Below are positions 38,201 to 47,200 of a stretch of 64,000 nt of DNA, piece after piece (position 1 is the first letter of the stretch; every line of letters starts with the position of its first letter). The position numbers and the translations under genes were made by a program. The notes beneath the pieces were generated by a model. That model was not told the origin of the DNA and ran no database searches. It saw only the letters and a program-made list of their open reading frames with translations. The DNA comes from Panopea generosa (taxonomy: Eukaryota > Mollusca > Bivalvia > Adapedonta > Hiatellidae): the NCBI GenBank assembly GCA_029582155.1, contig CM055896.1, positions 27,266,184 to 27,330,183 of the forward strand, written 5' to 3'.

Positions 38201-41200
38201 TGTACAGCTTGGATACTCATTATATAGTTGAGGTCAACACTCCACCAGGGATGATTCTCTTGTTGAGTAGAGCTACATTTATTTGAAGAATATTCTATAA
38301 CGCCATCTACCGTTACAGACGAATTAGAACTAGTTCCGGCGTAGTATGAGCTCTGACTTGTTTGTTTTCCAAAAGCCACATTTTTACCTTAAATATATTG
38401 TTTGGACATGTTCACAAAGGAAACAACATATTGAGTAAGAGGACGTTCCATTGCTGCTATATAAAAAGCAGAAGTTCAAAACTGATCGTCCTGTAGTGGA
38501 TACGATAGTTTATGAAACACACATCTTTAAACAAAATCTTAAGATAATATTGTGTTTGTCAATTGTAAATTAAGACCGCTGTTGTTAAAGTATACTCAAA
38601 ATAAATAAAATAGGTTCGTTCTTCTGTTCATGTATGTTGTATATGCGTATATTTCATGTCTACACAATTGGTATGCGTCATGGAATCTACGAAATGAACA
38701 ACCAATAAAAATGTTATTTGAAAGTTAAAAGAAGACATTAAGACATAATATTTTGTCGAGCATATTTAATTAATATGCTTGAACACTCTGCTTTCGTAAA
38801 TTTTGAAGTATATTACACAAATATGAAAATAATAAAAAAAAATATTAAAGGTAAAAAAAATAATTTGTCACAAATCGAATGTATCAAGTATTAGTTTCCT
38901 TTCAGTAAAGGTTAAACATTGTATTTTAGTAAACTTAATTAAGAAATACTGTTGGTTAAAAAACAGAACGTGTATACCGGTGGAAATAATAGTTAGTATG
39001 TAAAGTTATGCCTCTTAGAAGTGACGGTATAATTATTTTAACCACATATGTGTGTGTAATTGGAAATATAACTGACATACATTAATAAACGACATATCAT
39101 ATAAGATTTTATTAATAGTTGAAAAAATATTTATGAAAGTATGTGTATTACCGTTGATATAGTATATATACACAATTTATCATTATTATATTTATACATG
39201 CGTTTATGAATATATGCCAAAACTCAAACTTCTTTAAGAGGTTTAGTACAATAAGAAAGAAAACAGAATATAACACCATACAGTTTTTTTTAAAAAGGTG
39301 TTACCTCCATAAATTCTGATGTCACATATGACAAGTTGTGTAGAAGAGCCATCCAACTGTATCCTGACTTGGTTGCCCATCAGGGGTTGGTCACATGTCA
39401 CTTCTATAGTGTTACTGAGAGGAGTCATATAAGGATAAGTGTAACACAGCTGTCGTGTGGAGGAATTCGGTGACTTAATAGTTGGTTCTTTGGAATCTTC
39501 TTCCACCGTGACATTAAATTTTTTAAAATTATCTGAAATAAGAGAGTATATACCCTGCTATTGTTGTTCTTATTGAATACTGCGTTTATGTATAAATAAA
39601 GGGAGATAATCGAAATCACAACAAACTGCATCATCCTAGTACTTCCAGTTATGTATTTTATACAGTGTGTGCGTATTTACAAATCGTCTACATTGCAATA
39701 AAACAGTTTAAATTTCATTAAGTGTCCAAGTTAACTGCATGTATATAATATTTATAAAATGTTTTAAAAATACAAACATCTGCTTGTATCAAGAAAAGGA
39801 AAACACAATGAAATTTAAGCGGTATTAATTACCAAACATTTTAAAAAAACAATACGATACGTGAAATCACTCAAAACTATACTGTAATGATGAAACTTGC
39901 GGTTCTCTGTCAACCATATCATTTGGTTACCGGTTGCCATGTACACATTTTACTCAATATTGTCTTATTTTTCCATATTATGAACATTATGAATCAAACG
40001 ATTTAATAAGTTAGACACAGAGAACAAGTATGACAAATTTCAGGGTTGTATCTAATGTAATGGCCAAATAATAGGACTAAGACGATAATCGGCGGTGTAC
40101 TGCAGATTGAAAATGATCTCATAAAGTTGTACAGGGTGTTGCATTCGCTTGAACTGAGGATTGACATTTAAAAATGTGATAATTAGTGTTTATTATGCCA
40201 TCGATCTGCATTCCTAAATCCCAGCAATCACATTTCATTGATTAAGAGTTGCGCATGTTACGTGTAGACTTAAAAAGTAATTTTTTATGATTTATTATCT
40301 TCATTATAAAAAAGAGAATAATAATTAACTATTCGCTTTGTTTCAATGCAAATTAAATATTAAACATTTAAATATAAATTACTATTTCTAAGAATTTTAC
40401 ATTTACAGCATTTTCTCCCTCGCATGATTCAATTTGAATTGACGTTTTGAAAATCACTATAAATACATCGTTCCGAAAATTGTCGTATTTGCCGAATTTT
40501 TGTATTTATGGTTAGCAAATGCGAGTAAAATCACTAAATATACAACCAGTTGTAATCTGTAATAATAATAAAATAATACATTGACACAAAGTCATATTGC
40601 ATGACTGATAGTCTTAAGCATCTTCGTCGCTGGATATTTTTTAAACTGACTTCCACAACGGCTATTTCAATAAAATGAAGACACATTTTCTTCCCATGTA
40701 AGAGTGATTGATTGAATAGATGGTGTCAGTTATATGCCATCGAGAGTCAAAAGACGATCAGTTAGCCTAATCACTATTTCCGGGGATCCTTGAAGGTTAA
40801 GCCGTACTTGAGCACATCAATCTCAGCCAATAACTGATAACTTCCTCACTTGAATCAGGGTGAAAGACGAACGATATTGAGTCACAATCCGTTTATTAAT
40901 TATCATTGATACTGTGGCCGGTTTGGAATCGAACTCAAGACCCTTTAATGGTTAGTCAGACGTGATACCGAATGAGGCAACCGGGCTCGGACTTGCATCT
41001 TGTCTAATTTTTTTTATCAAATAACATTAAATTTAGGCCAAAAAAAAGGAGATAGAAATTAAATATAGGAGATAGTATGAGGAAATATTTTGACAATCAG
41101 AATCCTATTACAATTTTTTTTCAAAAATGAAATTTTGAAGACGTTTGTTTTTTACGAATACAAGCGCCTAACATGATTAAGATAAGTATGTCAGAATCCT

Positions 41201-44200
41201 CTTTTGACTCAAGTACCCGGGGTCAGGGGTTGGGGGTGGGGTTGGTGGGAGAGGCACTTGACCTAAATTTTGGTACACATTTGCTTTGTAAACTCTCTTA
41301 TAAGGACAATATTCAGTTTTATTTGACAAATAAAAGACCTGTGTTTTATTTTTGAAAATGTCAAATTGCTTTGAAATGCACCATGTCTAAAAATATATGA
41401 TTAAACCCACCTAGCAGCAATGTCCGAGCTAGGAGTTCATTGAATAAGACCAAGAATCGTAATGTTCGGACCATATTGTCGATACTTTATCCGTTTTAAA
41501 CTTATCTATATCAATCCATTTGGTCCGATGATTTCATTAAAAGTTTATGCATTAAATTGTGCTATTTTTTAAATACTTGGACTAAGATTTAACATCTGTT
41601 CGTTAGATTTATCGGGAATTACAGAAACTGAGATAAAGTAGCACGCATGTAAACACTGCCATTACTGTACCAACATGAAATGCAATTTTTAAACGTCTTA
41701 TAAAAAAACAGAAGATTCGTGAAGACACGTTCATGACGAGTCCGCGTGGTGCATAGTGTCAGCAAGTCACCACGACTCACCAAGTCACCAAGTCACGAAG
41801 TCCACTTGTAAGTCAACCTGGACGACCATCCAGCCTACGTGATGCATGGCGTCAGCAAGTCTATCACGACTCACCAAGTCACCAAATCCACTTGTAAGTC
41901 AACCTGGACGACCATCCAGTCTACGTGGTGCATGGCGTCAGCAAGTCCACCACGACTCACCAAGTCACCAAGTTCACTTGTAAGTCAACCTGGACGACCA
42001 TCCAGCCTACGTGGTGCATGGCGTCTGCAAGTCTGCGACGACTCACCAAATCACCAAGTCCACTTGTAAGTCAACCTGGACGACCATCCAGTCTACGTGG
42101 TGCATGGCGTCAGCAAGTCCACCACGACTCACCAAGTCACCAAGTCCACTTGTTAGTCAACCTGGACGACCATCCAGCCTACGTGGTGCATGGCGTCAGC
42201 AAGTCTACCACGACTCACTTAGTCACCAAGTCCACTTGTAAGTCAACCTGGACGACCATCCAGTCTACGTGGTGCATGGCGTCAGCAAGTCTACCACGAC
42301 TCACCAAGTGACCAAGTCCACTTGTAAGTCAACCTGGACGACCACCCAGCCTACGTGGTGCATGGCGTCAGCAAGTCCACCACGACTCACCAAGTCACCA
42401 AGTTCACGTGTAAGTCAACCTGGACGACCATCCAGCCTACGTGGTGCATGGTGTCAGCAAGTCTACCACGACTCACCAAGTCACCGAGTCCACTTGTAAG
42501 TCAACCTGGACGACCATCCAGTCTACGTGGTGCATGGCGTCAGCAAGTCTACCACGACTCACCAAGTCACCAAGTCCACTTGTAAGTCAACCTGGACGAC
42601 CATCCAGTATACGTGGTCCATAGCGTTAGCAAGTCTACCACGACTCACCAAGTCACCAAGTCCACTTGTAAGTCATCCTGGACGACCATCCAGTCTACGT
42701 GGTGCATGGCGTCAGCAAGTCCACCGCGCCTCACAAAATCACCAAATCCACTTGTAAGTCAACCTGGACGACCATCTAGTCTACGTGGTGCATGGCGTCA
42801 GTAAGTCTACCAAGACTCACCAGGTCACCAAGTCCACTTGTAAGTCAACCTGGACGACAATCCAGTCTACGTGGTGCATGGCATCAGGAAGTCTACCACG
42901 ACTCACCAAGTCACCAAATCCACTTGTAAGTCAACCTGGGCGACCATCCAGCCTACGTGGTGCATGACATCAGCAAGTCTACCACGACTCACCAAGTCAC
43001 CAAGTCCACTTGTAAGTCAACTTGGACGACCATCCAACCTACGTGGTGCATGGCGTCAGCAAGTACACTACGACTCACCAAGTCACCAAGTCCACTTGTA
43101 AGTCAACTTGGACGACCATCCAGCCTAGGTGGTGCATGGCGTCTGCAAGTACACTACGACTCACCAAGTCAACAAGTCCACTTGTAAGTCAACCTGGACG
43201 ACCATCCAGCCTACATGGTGCATGGCGTCAGCAAGTCCACCACGACTCACCAAGTCACCAAGTCCACTTGTAAGTCAACCTGGACGACCATCCAGCCTAC
43301 ATGGCGCATGGCGTCAGCAAGTCTACCACGACTCACCAAGTCACCAAGTCCACTTGTAAGTCAACCTGGACGACCATCCAGTATACGTGGTGCATAGCGT
43401 TTGTTAGTCTACCACGACTCACCAAGTCTCCAAGTCCACTTGTAAGTCATCCTGGACGACCATCCAGTCTACGTGGTGCATGGCGTCAGCAAGTCCACCG
43501 CGACTCACAAAATCACCAAGTCCACTTGTAAGTCAACCTGGACGACCATCCAGTCTACGTGGTGCATGGCGTCAGCAAGTCCACCACGACTCACCAAGTC
43601 ACGAAGTCCACTTGTAAGTCAACCTGGACGACAATCCAACCTACGTGGTGCATGGCGTCAGCAAGTACACTACAACTCACCAAGTCACCAAGTCCACTTG
43701 TAAGTCAACCTGGACGACCGTCCAGTCTACGTGGTGCATGGCGTCAGCAAGTCTACCACGACTCACCAAGTCACCAAGTCCACTTGTAAGTCAACTTGGA
43801 CGACCATCCCGTCTACGTGGTGCATGGCGTCAGCAAGTCCGCCACGACTCACCAAGTCACGAAGTCCACTTGTAAGTCAACCTGGACGACCATCCAGTCT
43901 ACGTGGTGCATGGCGTCAGCAAGTCCACCACGACTCACCAAGTCACCAAGTCCACTTGTAAGTCAACCTGGACGACCATCCCGCCTACGTGGTGCATGGC
44001 GTCAGCAAGTCTACCACGACTCACCAAGTGACCAAGTCCACTTGTAAGTCAACCTGGACGACCATCCAGTCTACGTGGTCCGTCCGAAATTACGTCTGAT
44101 CAGTCCTTTATTTCAACTTGTCCACTCACAAGTACACCGAGAAGGTGTATTTCGAAAAATAACAGTATGTGTGATCACTGCGAATAAGTTTTCAAGTAAA

Positions 44201-47200
44201 GATTTGGATGGTCACATCTTAAAAAAAATAAATATGAGAACGTGTGAAATACGTGGGAAATGCTTTATTCAAAGTATACAATTTAAATTCACGTAACAAA
44301 TGCATGATATTAACGAACCCTTGTCAGCCAGTCCTAGTATTTTCAAGGCAGTTAAAACATTCAAGTTTTCATTTGATCAGTCACAATTACATTAAATGCA
44401 CTCAAAAAAGGGACAATCATCTTTCTGTATTTTTTTGTATTTCAAATATATTTTATGAGTTTTTGAGTAAATAGTGGTATTAAACATCACTTATCACATA
44501 AAAACGGGAGTTATCATTCATCCGAATGTCAAAATACATGTTTGATCCTAAAACAGAACAGTGGGATATAATACACACCGCATTACTTTTGTTATATATA
44601 TCTGCATAGTTTCTATCAATTAAAATTTATTTAACCGTTTGTCCATGTAATTGTGACTACACAACTGTTTTGCACATTTTTAAGCAAGTTAATTGCCTTT
44701 TATCGTTAATGTTTGCAAGAAAACATATTTACCATTGAAGCAATTCCCAGTACTGTATAACTGGTTACAGATCAATACCCGCTACAAATAAATGCTATAC
44801 CCAGTACATCGCCGATTTTCACATGGCAAAAATAAGACGATATTGAGTAATATGTACACATAGAAACCGGATTTGAATGATAAGGTTGGAAAAAAAATCG
44901 AATAATTCATCATTCCAGTATAGTTTTGAGTGACAACTGTAATACTGAACTTTAGAAAAAAATAGGGCATTATCCGCTGTACGTTGTATCATCGTGATAA
45001 TAAATTAACACAGTTTTCTTTCAAGCAAAGAAAGCAACATCACATATTTAGTGTTTTGTCGCAATCTAAACATTATGAGATAAATTTATATGTATTTCAC
45101 GAAAAGTCATTCGGGGCCAAAATTCGACCATAATCTTACCTGGTTCTTTATAAAATTAACCTGCCTGCTTATTCGATGATGTCATTAACGGAGCGCAGTA
45201 TTATAATTAATTTTCATTATACAATTGTACACATATGTTTGAGATAATTGTATAACTCCATTTACCTAATTTGTCTCTTTCTGTTACCAGCACAAGTCCC
45301 GTGATAAGTTCCTGCCGAGGTAGCCAGAGTCTCCACCATGGGTTGTTATCATTTGTCGATGTTCTGCTGCACGTTGTTATATCACCATCTATGGCTCTCT
45401 CAGGATACTGAGGTGATCTAATGTTACTACTATGCTGACTTTTTTCCATGGCTGTAATATCTCCTGAATCGAGAGTCACAACAAATAATAAATATACACT
45501 TTTTATTTATTTTACTACGATTGTTTACATTACGACTTATATAAATAACGTTCGAAGTCTTCCTATGTAAAACCAGTCGGAAGCATATGCGTATATTTAG
45601 TGTCTTGCTAAAGGACACCACACGTAACCGTGGTGGGGGATCAAACCCACGACTCTCCGATCCTGGGTCCGACCACCTGACCACGCACTTCAGACAGATA
45701 AATATACAACTATTAAACAAATCCGTGAATACATCAAACTGTTATGGTTTGATAAGCACATAATCTGTGAATAGTTGACGTAGCATGTCAAATATTTCAT
45801 AGTATGTCTTAAATACATCTATTACAAATTCAATTATAACAATACTGTACATTATATAATTGATATAAGTAAGTAATGCCTGGAGTCTACAAACATTCAG
45901 ATCGCTCCTCGTACTATTTAACACATATCGGCTCTAACAACAGCTAGATGATATTAAATATACCGGTGCTTTATCAGCAGCTGTAGAAGTGTGCAATTAC
46001 ACGGGTTCCACAAAAAGCTAGAGAATATTATACACATAACCGTTTTATAAACTGCTGGATGATATAATAATGTTCTATGAAGAAGTAAAGTATACCACAC
46101 ATATAGGAACATTTCAAACAGACGAAACCAACGTTGAACTTCTCAGAGGTAATATGTTTTGTGCTTGAGACGGATATGTTCATTTAATTTACTTGGTTTC
46201 GTATTACTTAATTAATTTGAATTTATTTTACTCCGGTAAATCATTGATATTATATCGCTAAAGAGATATTGTAAAAAAATCATTACAATGGAAGTCATAT
46301 CGAGTTTTTATTAATATAACATGGTCTACCGTAACTAGTGATTTTAACGTCAGCTAAAACTTCGCCAGATTTGTATCAACAGCTAGGAGGCTGTAAAATC
46401 TGAGAATGATTGAACCCTACTGTTAATAATAGTGGTAATACTACGAACTGTATTGACATCCAGGTCCCATCCAAGCATCAGCACATCCGGAAGTAATACA
46501 AGTTCCATCCTTTTCATCACATTGTTCCATTACATTTTTACAGTGACACATGTGTTTGCATTTGGACCCGAATCGAAACAGTCCATTTATATCTGGTTGA
46601 CACGAGGCATCTGTAAGACACAACGACACTCTTTATCAATCTGCAAGTCTGCAAGATAAATCTGTAAAATACAACAGTCTCCATCAATAATTATATATTT
46701 TTTTTCATCCTATACTAATACTAAATATATATCTTAATAGATGCATTTTTGTATTTGACAACAATTGATACATCTCAAAGAACGGCATACTGATTATACT
46801 ATAAACGTAAAAAAATATGGTCTGTTGAGGCAAACATCGTTTAAAGATGATCATTGAAAACGTGCATAACAGCATACTATAGCCAAGCTTCTAATAAATA
46901 TCGGATTATTTAAAACACTACATTATGACATCAGTAAAAGTAATTTGGTATATTTATTGTAATTAAATGTTATTTAAAACGCTGTGTTTTCAACCAAAAC
47001 AGTGTGTATTTCAAAATCATTTAGTTGCATTTGTTTACCCAAACAAAGTGTATCAGGACTAAACGCTATAAAAGTCTTCGACAAATATATCAAAATAGAT
47101 AAAAACATATCAGTATCATTAACAAATATAAACCGAATAATTCAGTGTGTAAAATCCACCTAAATGTAAATACAATCGATATGTAAACTGGAGTGGCAAA

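Noticed and set aside
41839-44047. Series of open frames of about 60-128 codons offset by 86 bases
   Set aside because: They are the satellite monomer read in rotating frames; 86 is not divisible by 3 and no splice or start context is conserved.
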